From the NCBI GenBank assembly GCA_030765645.1, contig JAVCCE010000015.1, forward strand, positions 124,001-188,000: DNA of 64,000 nt. The letters run 5' to 3'. The stretch's first letter is position 1; each line of letters opens with the position of its first letter. This DNA is from Candidatus Hinthialibacter antarcticus (GTDB taxonomy: Bacteria > Hinthialibacterota > Hinthialibacteria > Hinthialibacterales > Hinthialibacteraceae). The notes beneath the pieces are model-generated. The model was not told the origin of the DNA. It did no database searches and saw nothing but the letters and a program-made list of their open reading frames with translations. The translations under genes were made by a program, and so were the position numbers. Positions 34,703-44,007 of the stretch are shown in pieces.

Positions 34703-35428
34703 ATGCACCAGAAATTTGAGCATTCACCACGCCTCCACGGCAAAATCGGCATTGTGGTTCCCGCGCGCAACGAAGCCGCTAATCTCGAAAAATGCCTACG
34801 GAGTTTGAAACCGTTCCAAGATACGGGCGATATAATTTGCGTGGTGAATGCGCAGTCGTCAGATGAAACCGCCGCTTGTGCGCAAGCGCACGGCGTTGAA
34901 ATATTAGAATCAAAACAAGCATCGCGCTCAGAAGCCATCCGCAGCGGCGTTGAATGGCTTTTGCGTCGTCATCCGGCGCTTGAAGTTCTCATGATCGCCC
35001 ATGCGGACATGCTGTTCCAAGACAATACCCGCGCAGCCGTAACACAATTCTTACAAGACAACCCCAATGCGCAATGGGGCGCGCTCGGTCACCGTATTGA
35101 CCACGCAGGCGCCGTCTATCGCTGGCTCGAATGGGGCAACGCCTTCCGGGTACGATGCTGGAGCCTTGCGTATGGCGATCAATGCCAATTGATGCGGACT
35201 AGCGCCTTGGCATCCATTGGCGGTTTTCCTTGCGTGGATTGTTTAGAAGACGTCGAATTATCGTTACGGCTCAGAACGCTGGGGCCTGCGTGCGACCTCG
35301 GCTGTCCGGTGTTGATTCCCAACCGTCACTGGCGAGGCGGGGTCGTATTGACGACGGCCCGCAACTGGTTGACCGTAATACTCTACCGAATCAAACGCTC
35401 CCTAACGGGGACGCGAACCCAAGGTTAG
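34703..35428 (+). CDS. Glycosyltransferase family 2, TIGR04283-like
   Basis: 241 residues. GT-A motifs: IGIVVPARNEAANLEKCLRS, IAHADMLF in the DxD position, and the C-terminal YGDQCQLMRTSAL…IGGFP…LEDVELSLRLRTLG, close to the rSAM/selenodomain-associated GT2 group. The donor sugar is unknown. Its TAG stop overlaps the stop of the convergent gene (shared TTAG). Confidence 0.88.
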   Translation: MHQKFEHSPRLHGKIGIVVPARNEAANLEKCLRSLKPFQDTGDIICVVNAQSSDETAACAQAHGVEILESKQASRSEAIRSGVEWLLRRHPALEVLMIAHADMLFQDNTRAAVTQFLQDNPNAQWGALGHRIDHAGAVYRWLEWGNAFRVRCWSLAYGDQCQLMRTSALASIGGFPCVDCLEDVELSLRLRTLGPACDLGCPVLIPNRHWRGGVVLTTARNWLTVILYRIKRSLTGTRTQG

Positions 35429-35790
35429 ATCACCCAATCCTGGACATGTTCCGGCGGCAATTCGCGTTCGATGTAAATCACCATCGCGGCGTAGCGTTCG
35501 TCGGGCGGGTCGCCGATTTTGACTTCGACGATGTTGCCGGCTTTGCGCACTTCGGTTTGCAGGTTGTGCAGTTCGATGCGCTTGCCCATGGGATGGCGCT
35601 TGACCCAGTCGTTGCGCTCGTCTGCGTTATCAAAGCGCTTGCATCCAACCAGGACTTTATCAAACGTCATAATGACGTGTTGGCGTTCGGAGGTCTCTAA
35701 AAACTCATCGGGCGTCGAATCGCGGCTGATGTCAGGCGCATACAGTTCGACTTCTTCATTTACTAAGTGCCACCGCTCCAATGCGCTCAT
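35425..35790 (-). CDS. Hypothetical soluble protein
   Basis: 121 residues from the ATG at 35790, which has GGAGGG seven bases upstream; an upstream in-frame TTG would add five residues. It is acidic, with a C-terminal half of alternating strands (KRIELHNLQTEV, GNIVEVKIGDPPDERYAAMVIYIERE). No family is recognised. Confidence 0.7.
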   Translation of the reverse strand: MSALERWHLVNEEVELYAPDISRDSTPDEFLETSERQHVIMTFDKVLVGCKRFDNADERNDWVKRHPMGKRIELHNLQTEVRKAGNIVEVKIGDPPDERYAAMVIYIERELPPEHVQDWVI

Positions 35791-35870
35791 AATCCGTCCC
35801 TCCAAATTGGTACTTACTGTCTAATTCGATCTGCAGCAATTGTCAACGCAACCCGACTCAATTATTGGAT

Positions 35871-37418
35871 TTATTCGTCCTGTCGCAAAACATATTCCTC
35901 AATCGCTTCGAGCAATGACTCGACTTTGGCGCGGCGCGATTGGACTTTGACGTCAAAACCAAGCGCGGTTAGTTCTTGCGTCGCCTTGTCGCTGATGCTG
36001 GCGGCAGGGACCATTTGCGCCAATTGTTTTACATACGCTTTTCCGGCTTCATCAACCAACGTCTTGACCATTGAGGCGCACGAGAACGCAATCAGCGAAA
36101 TCTGCTTACGTTCAGTCTCTGACGCCCGTTGATTCTCTTCGTCACTCTCCCCGGCTAGGCGAAGGTCGAGTTGAACCCCGTGTTCCTGCAACGAGTCAAT
36201 GAGTTTCTGCGGCAGCAACGGCGGCCCCGGCGCCAACACGCGTTTGCCTTGCAGCGGCGCCGAACGCAGCATTTGCGCGACTTGAATGGGCAGACATAAC
36301 GTCGTCTGCACATAGTCGGGGGTTAGCCCAAACGACAACAGCGCTTTTTCGACCGCCGCCCCCACTGCGACAATCTGCTTGCCCGCCAGCGACCGCGAAT
36401 CGAGGCGGCGCTCAAGCATCGCCCGGATAAAATGCGACACCGCGCTCGGCCCGGCAAACAAAAACGCATCGTAGGTTTCCAGCGCGTCCCAATCAATTTG
36501 CGGCGCAGCAGGTTTTTCATGCGCAGAGGCTTCGGCGGTGGTCTGGATTAGCAACTCAGGTAGTTCAATCACGCGGGCGCCTCGGTCGCGCAGCCCCGTC
36601 ACCAAACGCGACTCAGCATATCGGGAGCGCGGCGCCGCAATGGCGAGGCCAAACAGCGGGCGGTTCTCGAACCATTCCATTGAGTCGCGCAGCCCCACCA
36701 CTTCACCGATGACGATCAATCCCGGCGGGCGCATCCCTGCTTGCTCGACTTGCGCGGCGATGGTTTGCAGCGTCCCCGTGATGGTGTGTTGCTCGGGCGT
36801 CGTACCCCAGCGAATCGCCGCTGCGGGCGTTTGGGGATTGCGTCCATGATTGATTAAGGCAATCGCGATAGATTGCAACGCATATACTCCCATGAAAATC
36901 ACCAGCGTGCCTTCGACCTTGGCCAATGAAGACCAATCGACCGAAGCATTTTCTTTAAATGCGTGTTCGTGTCCGGTAATGATATGCACCGAGGTCGCGA
37001 GGTTGCGGCTGGTCACGGGGATGCCTGCGTAGGCCGGCACCGCCGCCGCTGCGGAGATTCCCGGGACCACCTCAAAACGCGCGCCGCGCTCACGCAGGTG
37101 AATACACTCTTCGCTGCCGCGCCCAAAGATGAACGGATCGCCGCCTTTGAGGCGCACCACGATCTTTCCATCTAATGCTTGCTCAGCCAGCAACTCATTA
37201 ATCGACTCTTGGGGCATGGTGTGGCGCCCGGCGGTCTTGCCAACGTAGATGCGCTCGGCGGACGGCGGCGCCAGCGCGACGATTTCATCCGCGACCAGGT
37301 TGTCGTAGACCAACACCTCGGCGCGTAGCAGCGCGTCGCGTCCTTTGACGGTCAACAAACCGGGGTCGCCCGGCCCCGCGCCGACGAGATACACAACGCC
37401 TGTATTTTGCTCTGGCAT
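35871..37418 (-). CDS. cobA-hemD: Fused uroporphyrinogen-III C-methyltransferase / uroporphyrinogen-III synthase
   Basis: 515 residues. Residues 1-250 are a SUMT domain with VYLVGAGPGDPGLLTVKG, VRLKGGDPFIFGRGSEE and the SAM-binding PGISAAAAVPAYAGIPVT. Residues 260-510 are a HemD domain, which is poorly conserved by nature (DAFLFAGPSAVSHFIRAM, KQIVAVGAAVEKAL). HemD makes uroporphyrinogen III, and SUMT methylates it to precorrin-2 for siroheme or cobalamin. This fusion is common in several phyla; it places both enzymes at the branch from haem to siroheme/B12. Confidence 0.94.
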   Translation of the reverse strand: MPEQNTGVVYLVGAGPGDPGLLTVKGRDALLRAEVLVYDNLVADEIVALAPPSAERIYVGKTAGRHTMPQESINELLAEQALDGKIVVRLKGGDPFIFGRGSEECIHLRERGARFEVVPGISAAAAVPAYAGIPVTSRNLATSVHIITGHEHAFKENASVDWSSLAKVEGTLVIFMGVYALQSIAIALINHGRNPQTPAAAIRWGTTPEQHTITGTLQTIAAQVEQAGMRPPGLIVIGEVVGLRDSMEWFENRPLFGLAIAAPRSRYAESRLVTGLRDRGARVIELPELLIQTTAEASAHEKPAAPQIDWDALETYDAFLFAGPSAVSHFIRAMLERRLDSRSLAGKQIVAVGAAVEKALLSFGLTPDYVQTTLCLPIQVAQMLRSAPLQGKRVLAPGPPLLPQKLIDSLQEHGVQLDLRLAGESDEENQRASETERKQISLIAFSCASMVKTLVDEAGKAYVKQLAQMVPAASISDKATQELTALGFDVKVQSRRAKVESLLEAIEEYVLRQDE

Positions 37419-37513
37419 TCAAAAGTCCTTCCAACAAAGAACCACCTACGTTCATTATAGGCGGCTCTTGTTTTGGCGAGAGCGGCGGAGAAATACTTTA
37501 TCTCTAACTCAGG

Positions 37514-37939
37514 TTAAGATGCGGGGGCCCATAGTTTAATGCCAGCTTTTGCGGCCGATTGCTTTAATTTTTTGTCTAATGATAATAACGAGAGGTTTTC
37601 TCGCCTTGCTAATTCAAGGTAGGCCGCATCATAGGCGGTTAATTTATACTTTCTTGCAATCAGAACCGTTTCGCGTGTTGCAATAACATTTGTATGCGTA
37701 TCAACCTGTATGGGCAAAGCGGCGAGAATTGAGTAGATGACGTCTGTATCATCTGGGGTTAAGCGTTTGCGTCTTTCAGCGCAAAGGCATGTATTTGCGA
37801 TTTCAAGAGGCCAGATTGAAGGAACCAATGCACGTGTAGAATTTGCCAAGGTTTCAAAAGCGGCATCCACAAGTTTTGGTGTTTCATCTTTGAAAAAATA
37901 TGACATCGTTGCAGAACAGTCTAAAACAAACTGCTGCAT
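37514..37939 (-). CDS. vapC: PIN-domain VapC-type toxin
   Basis: 141 residues. The PIN acidic residues can be seen in FVLDCSATMSY (Asp7), PLEIANT, TAYDAAYLELA and LLSLDKKL. VapC toxins are Mg2+-dependent RNases that often cut tRNA or rRNA. The ATG directly follows the antitoxin TAA, so the two are co-translated. Confidence 0.92.
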   Translation of the reverse strand: MQQFVLDCSATMSYFFKDETPKLVDAAFETLANSTRALVPSIWPLEIANTCLCAERRKRLTPDDTDVIYSILAALPIQVDTHTNVIATRETVLIARKYKLTAYDAAYLELARRENLSLLSLDKKLKQSAAKAGIKLWAPAS

Positions 37940-38179
37940 TTATCGCCGACCTTCTTCGATTAGTTCTTTAATCGAAATCCCGTCAAGCGTTAACGATTCG
38001 CGCAGATTTTTTGCTCGAACAAGCGCATGTTTGGCGGCGTCTCGCGAGGGCTTATCTGCAAGCACAAGGCGGGCGACAGGCATCCCTCTACGTGTGATGA
38101 TATACTCGCTTCCTTCTGATACTTTTTCGATGATTTCTGACAAGCGAGTTTTCGCCTCATGGAGCCCGACCTGATTCAT
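37940..38179 (-). CDS. Phd/YefM-family antitoxin
   Basis: 79 residues from the ATG at 38179, chosen because GGGAG lies a few bases upstream; a start six codons earlier is possible. The family core is VGLHEAKTRLSEIIEKVSEG and YIITRRGMPVARLV. The C-terminal tail (GISIKELIEEGRR) should bind and block the PIN toxin, and the N-terminal fold binds the operator. Confidence 0.92.
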   Translation of the reverse strand: MNQVGLHEAKTRLSEIIEKVSEGSEYIITRRGMPVARLVLADKPSRDAAKHALVRAKNLRESLTLDGISIKELIEEGRR

Positions 38180-38317
38180 TTCCGTCTCCCAATTCAACTT
38201 ACTTTCAAACCAGTTTACTTGCTTTATTTATTTGCAGCAATCGGAAAGATGAAAGCAATGAAATACATTCCATTTAGAAAATTCGTTGCGCATCTAAAAA
38301 AACCAACCTCCTCAAGC

Positions 38318-38500
38318 AATGTCATTGACTTAAGACTTTTAGCCCCCCTTTTTAAGGGGGGACGGCGCTGAAAGCGACAGAGGGGATTCGGGCGCAACAC
38401 GTTGCGCCCCTACAGGGCTGATATTTTTGATTTCGTTGCATCCAGGGCTGCGCTCACTTCGCGACGGCTTGGCTTTCCACCCCTTTAGTCAACGACATTG
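38318..38500. mobile_element. MITE-like element B with terminal inverted repeats and 11-base target duplication
   Basis: The left end reads AATGTCATTGACTTAA and the right end AGTCAACGACATT-G. Perfect direct repeats CCTCCTCAAGC flank it at 38307-38317 and 38501-38511. The interior has CCCCCCTTTTTAAGGGGGG, a GGCGCTGAAAGCG hairpin and GGGCGCAACACGTTGCGCCC, plus a module ending GGCTTGGCTTTCCACCCC that matches the other end of element A. It is in inverted orientation to element A, and it lies in the 349-base gap between the antitoxin and a hypothetical gene. Confidence 0.85.
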
Positions 38501-38528
38501 CCTCCTCAAGCGGCGGGGAGGGTTTCAT

Positions 38529-39224
38529 TTATTCTAGCCATTTTGTTTCGATCTCAAGCAGGCGGCCCAAATCGTCTTCTTTCCAATCAGGATTAATATC
38601 TAACCGATGGTCTTTGGCATAGTTCAAGAGGTACAATTCATATCGAAAACGGCGGCCTTCAAAGTTTTCATAATTGATTTCTGACGCAGAAAACACAATC
38701 GAGGCGATCTTCACGTCGTCAAACTTTTTTCGCTGTTGGGGGATGCTTTTTTCAATTGAGTCAGCCAAATCTTTTGGAATATTTTTTTCAGCGTCTTCAA
38801 TTTTTTCTTGAGTATTGAGATAGATGGGGTAATCATCCAGGACTTCAGGTTCTATCCATTCTGACAAGAATTTTAATTTGGCTTCTTGTTGAGAAAGCCC
38901 ATCGTTCAATACGGCTTTTGCTGCATTGATTTCGGCTTTGACTCTTGTCATCATTTGCTGAAATTGATCTTCCGTTAAATCTTTAAACATGACGTTCTTG
39001 AGGTAGTCGCGCGTTTCTTCAGTTGAGTTGGGAATGTTAAACTCTTGAATGAGATGTTCGCGGGTTTGGTCAATCACTTCTCGTTTGAATAGAGCCATCC
39101 GTTGTAATTCTTTTGAGTAGCCGGGGATTTTTCCTTGAGAGAGAAGAAAAGCAACGATTCCAAGACACACAAATGCGAATGCGATTGCAGTAAAAAAACC
39201 AAATGCCATATATTTAGGGTTCAT
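38529..39224 (-). CDS. Membrane-anchored protein of unknown function
   Basis: 231 residues from the ATG at 39224, which places a single anchor (FGFFTAIAFAFVCLGIVAFLL) near the N-terminus. A longer in-frame version to 39329 starts with sequence unlike a signal. The rest is charged and mostly helical (EEETRDYL-like Lys/Glu stretches, coiled-coil propensity) and faces outward. No family is recognised. Confidence 0.7.
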   Translation of the reverse strand: MNPKYMAFGFFTAIAFAFVCLGIVAFLLSQGKIPGYSKELQRMALFKREVIDQTREHLIQEFNIPNSTEETRDYLKNVMFKDLTEDQFQQMMTRVKAEINAAKAVLNDGLSQQEAKLKFLSEWIEPEVLDDYPIYLNTQEKIEDAEKNIPKDLADSIEKSIPQQRKKFDDVKIASIVFSASEINYENFEGRRFRYELYLLNYAKDHRLDINPDWKEDDLGRLLEIETKWLE

Positions 39225-39353
39225 GTTTCGAGCGCCGATCACATGTTTATTTACGATCTTACAGCATGACCGGAATAAAAAAAAGAACTTTTGGAAAGAC
39301 GCAACGGACAAGTCCGAATCAAACGGCAACCGCCACGCCTTCCAGAGGAAAAT

Positions 39354-39376
39354 GGTGGGTTAAGAACCCACCCTAC
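39354..39376. repeat. GGTGGGTT-AAG-AACCCACC hairpin repeat
   Basis: Intergenic copy, identical to those at 29105-29127 and 39484-39506. It is followed closely by GCGCTCCCAGAGTTGCACCC (39390-39409), which belongs to another repeat also seen at about 63348-63367. Confidence 0.85.
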
Positions 39377-39483
39377 AAATTTTATGCACTAGCGCTCCCA
39401 GAGTTGCACCCATGCCTTCTTGGTTTATTTAATTTCTTTTAAAACTCGGTCGCTTCAGATTGGCTAGGAGCGTCGATATTTGC

Positions 39484-39506
39484 GGTGGGTTAAGAACCCA
39501 CCCTAC
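39484..39506. repeat. GGTGGGTT-AAG-AACCCACC hairpin repeat
   Basis: Second intergenic copy in the same 316-base spacer, 107 bases from the first. It lies just after the GT2 stop, where the hairpin might also slow or end transcription. Confidence 0.85.
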
Positions 39507-39540
39507 AAATCCGTTTCCATATCACGTTATTCAACTGAAT

Positions 39541-40704
39541 CTATTTCCGTGACGATTCGGGCAGGCGCCAGGCGGCGGGGGTTTGTCCAAACACAGCCAG
39601 CACAAGCCCCCAGACGGCGGCGGTGTGCATCCACAAAAAATGCCCAAGCAATTTGAATGGCCGCAGGACGGAAAATTCAATATTCAAAACAATTAATAAA
39701 AGTCCATACAATGCGGCGCCGAGAATGAACAGACCGCTGATGAAAATAGTTTGAAAGACAACGCTTTGCTCATACAAGAAACCCGACGCAACCAGAGTCG
39801 CAACTGAGAGCGGCAAGGTAAACCAGCGCAAAAATTTATGAGAAAGAAACTGCCAAAAGCGCAACGGCGAGCGCAGCAGCGTCGGCAAGAGCACCACAAA
39901 GCCGCGCAACCCGCGCGAAACGATGCGCGAGGTGCGGCGCCATTCTTCAAACATATCGGTGTGAGGTTTTTCGGACCCGCAGCAATCCGGCTCAAATAAA
40001 ATGGCATACCCTTTGGCGCCGATACGCGAGGGAATCTCTAAATCATTGGCGATGCGCGGGTCGAGCGGTCCGACTAAATCGCGCCGCGCCGCCAACACCG
40101 ACCCGCTGCCGACCAGGACGGAACCCAATCGGTTCTCGGCTTGTTTAATTTTATTCTCATACCACCAATAGAGGCCGGTGCCGCGTCCGACCGCGTTCCA
40201 GTCGCGCTCTTGGGTAAATACCAGCCGCCCGGTCACAGCGCCAACATGAGGATCGGCTAAATGTTTGATCACCGCGCGAATGCTCTCTGGCTTGTGCAGC
40301 GTATTGGCGTCGGTGAAGAACAACACGTCGCCTTGGGCTTTGGGCAGCATGGCGTTGAGCGCCGCGTTCTTGCCGCCGCGCTCTTGCATCGGAACGAAAT
40401 CAATGCCGGGTTGATTGGCGAGATAGTCGTCGGTTCCGTCAGACGACGCGTCAGACGCGATCAGAATTTGTAGCTTTTCAGCAGGGTAATCGAGCGCGCG
40501 AAGGTTAGCGAGTTTGTCGGGCAGCGACGCGAGTTCGTTATAGGCCGAAAACAACAGCGTCACCTTAGGCGTGTACGCGTCATCGGGTTTATGGCGCATG
40601 GAATGAAGCAGCGACAACAGATATAACAAAACAGGATACCCGGCGTAGATATAAATCAACGCGCCGAGCCCCATTGCGACTATGAATTCCAGATAGATCG
40701 TCAT
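39541..40704 (-). CDS. Membrane glycosyltransferase family 2
   Basis: 387 residues. One N-terminal helix (YLEFIVAMGLGALIYIYAGYP) is followed by a GT-A domain with VTLLFSAYNELASLPDKL, ASDASSDGTDDY and FFTDANTLHKPES (DxN/DxD region), then EEWRRTSRIVSRGLRG where processive enzymes have QxxRW. Three C-terminal helices follow. It resembles the ExoM/hyaluronan-synthase-like GT2 branch that builds surface polysaccharide. The lack of a true QxxRW argues against a cellulose-synthase-like processive mechanism. Confidence 0.9.
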   Translation of the reverse strand: MTIYLEFIVAMGLGALIYIYAGYPVLLYLLSLLHSMRHKPDDAYTPKVTLLFSAYNELASLPDKLANLRALDYPAEKLQILIASDASSDGTDDYLANQPGIDFVPMQERGGKNAALNAMLPKAQGDVLFFTDANTLHKPESIRAVIKHLADPHVGAVTGRLVFTQERDWNAVGRGTGLYWWYENKIKQAENRLGSVLVGSGSVLAARRDLVGPLDPRIANDLEIPSRIGAKGYAILFEPDCCGSEKPHTDMFEEWRRTSRIVSRGLRGFVVLLPTLLRSPLRFWQFLSHKFLRWFTLPLSVATLVASGFLYEQSVVFQTIFISGLFILGAALYGLLLIVLNIEFSVLRPFKLLGHFLWMHTAAVWGLVLAVFGQTPAAWRLPESSRK

Positions 40705-40733
40705 TGCTTCATTCTATACGCACGATACGAAAT

Positions 40734-40755
40734 AGGGCGGTCATCCAGCCGCCCT
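40734..40755 (-). terminator. Weak hairpin after xylB
   Basis: AGGGCGG / CCGCCCT with a 7- to 8-base loop lies 41 bases after the xylB stop on the minus strand. The T tract is poor (ATTTCG). Confidence 0.45.
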
Positions 40756-40795
40756 AAGGGTACCCATTTTCGCCCCGGCGCCGAACCGACGCGGA

Positions 40796-42328
40796 TTACT
40801 TTGCCACCATCTTTGACAAAGTGTTGCAGGCGCCTTTGACGCCGCCGTAGAGGTCGCGGTAGACGGCGTAATATTCGTCATATTGTTTTGCCCGTTCTGC
40901 ATTCGGTTCAATTCTCTCTTTGATGGAGATAATCGCGTCGCAGGCTTCGGGGATCGACTTGTACACGCCCGCGCCCACGCCCGCCATAATCGCCGCGCCA
41001 AACGCCGGGCCTTGGTCAGAACTGATGATGCTGATTTCGGTGCCGTAAATGTCGGCTTGCAGCTGGCGCCAGAACTTGCTCTTAGCGCCGCCGCCGGTAG
41101 CGCGAATTTCATGGGTCTCGACGCCCAGCGAGCGGGCGATCTCGAGCGAATCGCGCATGGCGAAGGTGATGCCTTCTAACACCGAGCGGATTAGATGCTC
41201 GCGCTTGTGTCGAATGGTGAGGCCAATAAACGAGCCGCGGGCGTAAGGGTCTTTGTGGGGCGTCCGTTCGCCCGTCAGGTAGGGCAAGAACAACAAGCCC
41301 TCGCTGCCGACGGGCGCCGTATCGGCCAGCGCGGTCATCACGTCGTAGGGGTCTTTGCCTTCGCGCTCGGCTTGGGCGCGTTCGCCGTCGGCGATTACGT
41401 CGCGATACCAGCGCAACGACATGCCCGCCGAGAGAATGACGCCCATCAGATACCACATATTCGGCACCGAATGGCAGAAGGTATGCGCGCGGCCTTGGGG
41501 GTCGGTCTGGGCTGTATTCGACGGCGCCAGGATGACGCCGCTGGTTCCTAATGACGACAAGACGCGGCCTTCGACCACCACGCCTGTGCCGGTCGCGCCG
41601 CAGGCGTTGTCGGCCCCGCCGCCAACCACAGGCGTTCCTTCTTTCAGCCCGGTTTCTTTGGCAAACGCTGAGGTAATGGTCCCGCAGACGTCGGTCGATT
41701 CTTTCATGGGCGGCATCCACTCTTGAGGGATGCCCAGTTTATCCAAGACTTCACCGCACCAGCCGCGCTGGTTCACATTGAATAATAACGTACCCGCGCC
41801 ATCGGAAACTTCCATCGCCAGTTCGCCGGTCATGCAGTAGCGCACATAATCTTTGGGCAACAGCAGCGTCTTGGTTTTTTTGAAATTCTCCGGTTCTTTA
41901 TTTTTCAACCAGACGGCTTTGGGCGCGGTGAAACCCGTCAGCGCAGGATTGGAGCAGAGTTCCAATAGGCGCTTTTCGCCGATGGCGTTGGTAATCTCGT
42001 CGCACTCGTCCGCCGTGCGTCCATCGTTCCAGAGGATGGCGGGGCGCACCACATTTTTGTTGGCGTCAAGAAACACCGAACCGTGCATCTGCCCTGACAG
42101 GCCAATACCCTTAATGTCGCCCGCATCAACGCCGGATTGGCTCAACACAGCCTTCAGCGTATTGACCGCCGCTTTGCGCCAGTCGGCGGGGTCTTGTTCG
42201 GTCCAGCCGGGGTTGGGGGTGTGCAACGGGTATTCTTCGGTCGCGTCTGCAACCGATTTGCCATTTTCATCAAACAACACCGTCTTGGTTCCAGACGTGC
42301 CTACGTCGATACCGATTACATGCGCCAT
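40796..42328 (-). CDS. xylB: Xylulokinase
   Basis: 510 residues, FGGY family. The N-terminal phosphate loop is IGIDVGTSGTKTVLFDENG; LSGQMHGSVFLD and LWNDGRT give the sugar-binding site typical of XylB; the C-terminal signature is VEGITFAMRDSLEIAR and ATGGGAKSKFWRQLQAD. It phosphorylates D-xylulose to xylulose 5-phosphate. GGGGAGA seven bases before the ATG supports the start. No xylose isomerase or transporter is nearby. Confidence 0.95.
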   Translation of the reverse strand: MAHVIGIDVGTSGTKTVLFDENGKSVADATEEYPLHTPNPGWTEQDPADWRKAAVNTLKAVLSQSGVDAGDIKGIGLSGQMHGSVFLDANKNVVRPAILWNDGRTADECDEITNAIGEKRLLELCSNPALTGFTAPKAVWLKNKEPENFKKTKTLLLPKDYVRYCMTGELAMEVSDGAGTLLFNVNQRGWCGEVLDKLGIPQEWMPPMKESTDVCGTITSAFAKETGLKEGTPVVGGGADNACGATGTGVVVEGRVLSSLGTSGVILAPSNTAQTDPQGRAHTFCHSVPNMWYLMGVILSAGMSLRWYRDVIADGERAQAEREGKDPYDVMTALADTAPVGSEGLLFLPYLTGERTPHKDPYARGSFIGLTIRHKREHLIRSVLEGITFAMRDSLEIARSLGVETHEIRATGGGAKSKFWRQLQADIYGTEISIISSDQGPAFGAAIMAGVGAGVYKSIPEACDAIISIKERIEPNAERAKQYDEYYAVYRDLYGGVKGACNTLSKMVAK

Positions 42329-42617
42329 GGGACATTCTCCCCGAAGTCATTGATTTTTCGTTAAGAATTTTCTTAAAACTACGAACGATAACCATACCAC
42401 AACATGGGTGGGGAAAGCAATTACGCTGAATTGGTTTGTCAATTCTTGATCTGCCGGGATACGTATTCGTAATCAAAATCATAGCCACCCATCAATGTAA
42501 GGGCTCACTTCCCGGATGAACTTAATTTCTGAATTTCTTCTCCTGATATTTCGAAGCATCAATTCTTTAAAGTGTGAAAATACTGCAAAACAAGCATTAA
42601 TACCTGCTTATCTGTGC

Positions 42618-42645
42618 TTGAACGCTGGCAGGGGATGGATATGAT
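42618..42645 (+). promoter_or_regulatory. Probable promoter of the aminotransferase-serA-mqnA run
   Basis: TTGAAC (42618-42623), a 16-base spacer and TATGAT (42640-42645, 5 of 6). The leader to the ATG at 42749 is about 100 bases; no known riboswitch was recognised in it. The rest of the 420-base divergent spacer shows no gene. Confidence 0.5.
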
Positions 42646-42748
42646 ATGTTTTTAACCATTCCGCACGGTAGGCCAAAAATCATCTGCGGAATCCTAAACA
42701 CAAATTAAATCAGCACTTAACAACTCTTTCTGGAAGGACCATTCGATC

Positions 42749-43924
42749 ATGAGCACCAACATTCGTTGCCGCGCTAGTGAAAAGCAGTACCTATATGCGC
42801 CCGGCCCAACCGATGTTCCACCTTATGTACTCCGCGCCCTGGGCAGCCCCATCACTCACCACCGTTCTCCGGTTTTCTCTGAGGTCATGGTGGAAGTCTG
42901 GGACGACTTACAGTATCTCTACAAAACACAAACCGAAGTGTACATGCTCCTTTCTTCTGCGACTGGCGCAATGGAGGCGTCTGTATCAAACCTGCTGTCT
43001 CCCGGCGATGAAGCCATCGTGATTCGCGGGGGCAAGTTTGGTGAACGCTGGGGCGAATTGTGCGAAGCGTATGGCATTACGCCGCATTGCCTCGACGTGG
43101 AGTGGGGCGACGTGATTACGCCCGAGCAGCTCGAAGAAGCGCTCAAGCAGTTCCCCAACGCCAAGGCGGTTTATTCGACTTCGTCTGAAACCAGTTCCGG
43201 CTGTGAATTTGACATCGAAGGCTACGCCAAAGTCGTGGGCAAAAGCAACGCGGTTTTGGTTTGCGACGCCACCAGCGGCATCGGCGCGACCCCGTTGCAC
43301 ATGGACGAATGGGGCGTAGACGTTGTCGTATCCGCCGGACACAAAGCGTTGATGCTGCCGCCCGGTCTGGCGTTTATCGCGCTGTCAGAAAAAGCCTGGA
43401 AACTCGTCGATCAATCAACCTGCCCTAAGTTCTACCTGGACTTGAAGGCGTACAAAAAGAATTTCGCCAAACAAACCACGCCTTACACGCCTGCCGTCAA
43501 CCTCATCATGGGGCTGCGCGAAAGTTTGAAGGCGTTTCGCAACGAAGGCTATGAAAACGTGATGAAGCGCCATGAAGTGCTTGGCCTTGCGGCGCGTTCC
43601 GGCGTCAAAGCGCTGGGTTTGGAACTCTTCGCCAAGCGTCCCTTCAACGGTCTGACCGCGATCACCGTGCCTGAGGGCGTTGACGGCGGCGCGATTGGCA
43701 AGAAGTTTCGCGAAGGGTATGGCATGACCATCGCGGGCGGGCAGGCGCACTTAAAAGGGAAAATTTTCCGTATCTCTCACATGGGATACTCAGACAAGAT
43801 GGACGTTCCGTTCGCCTTGTCGGTCACAGAGATGGTCTTAAAGGAAATGGGGCACCCCATTGAGTTGGGTAAAGGCGTCGCCGCCGCCCAGCAGGTCATT
43901 CTTGACCAGTGGCCGAGCCTGTAA
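42749..43924 (+). CDS. Class V aminotransferase (serine-pyruvate / alanine-glyoxylate type)
   Basis: 391 residues, PLP fold-type I. The start YAPGPTDVPPYVLRAL and the lysine loop SAGHKALMLPPGLAFIALS are diagnostic of the Agxt/SPT branch. Directly upstream of serA, it most likely serves as the phosphoserine (or serine) transaminase in place of a classical SerC, as found in several phyla; that role is inferred from position. It could also make glycine from glyoxylate. Confidence 0.92.
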   Translation: MSTNIRCRASEKQYLYAPGPTDVPPYVLRALGSPITHHRSPVFSEVMVEVWDDLQYLYKTQTEVYMLLSSATGAMEASVSNLLSPGDEAIVIRGGKFGERWGELCEAYGITPHCLDVEWGDVITPEQLEEALKQFPNAKAVYSTSSETSSGCEFDIEGYAKVVGKSNAVLVCDATSGIGATPLHMDEWGVDVVVSAGHKALMLPPGLAFIALSEKAWKLVDQSTCPKFYLDLKAYKKNFAKQTTPYTPAVNLIMGLRESLKAFRNEGYENVMKRHEVLGLAARSGVKALGLELFAKRPFNGLTAITVPEGVDGGAIGKKFREGYGMTIAGGQAHLKGKIFRISHMGYSDKMDVPFALSVTEMVLKEMGHPIELGKGVAAAQQVILDQWPSL

Positions 43925-44007
43925 CTGTTTTCAAGGTTGAATTGCATTTAGAAAACGGCGCCTGGATTGCCGCTGAGTAATCCACCAAACAAAAGGGGAA
44001 CAATACA

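Noticed and set aside
42270-42488. Minus-strand frame reaching upstream of xylB
   Set aside because: It overlaps the xylB start in another frame and has no ribosome site.
42646-42748. Possible riboswitch in the leader before the aminotransferase gene
   Set aside because: No known aptamer motif or convincing alternative hairpins were found by eye.
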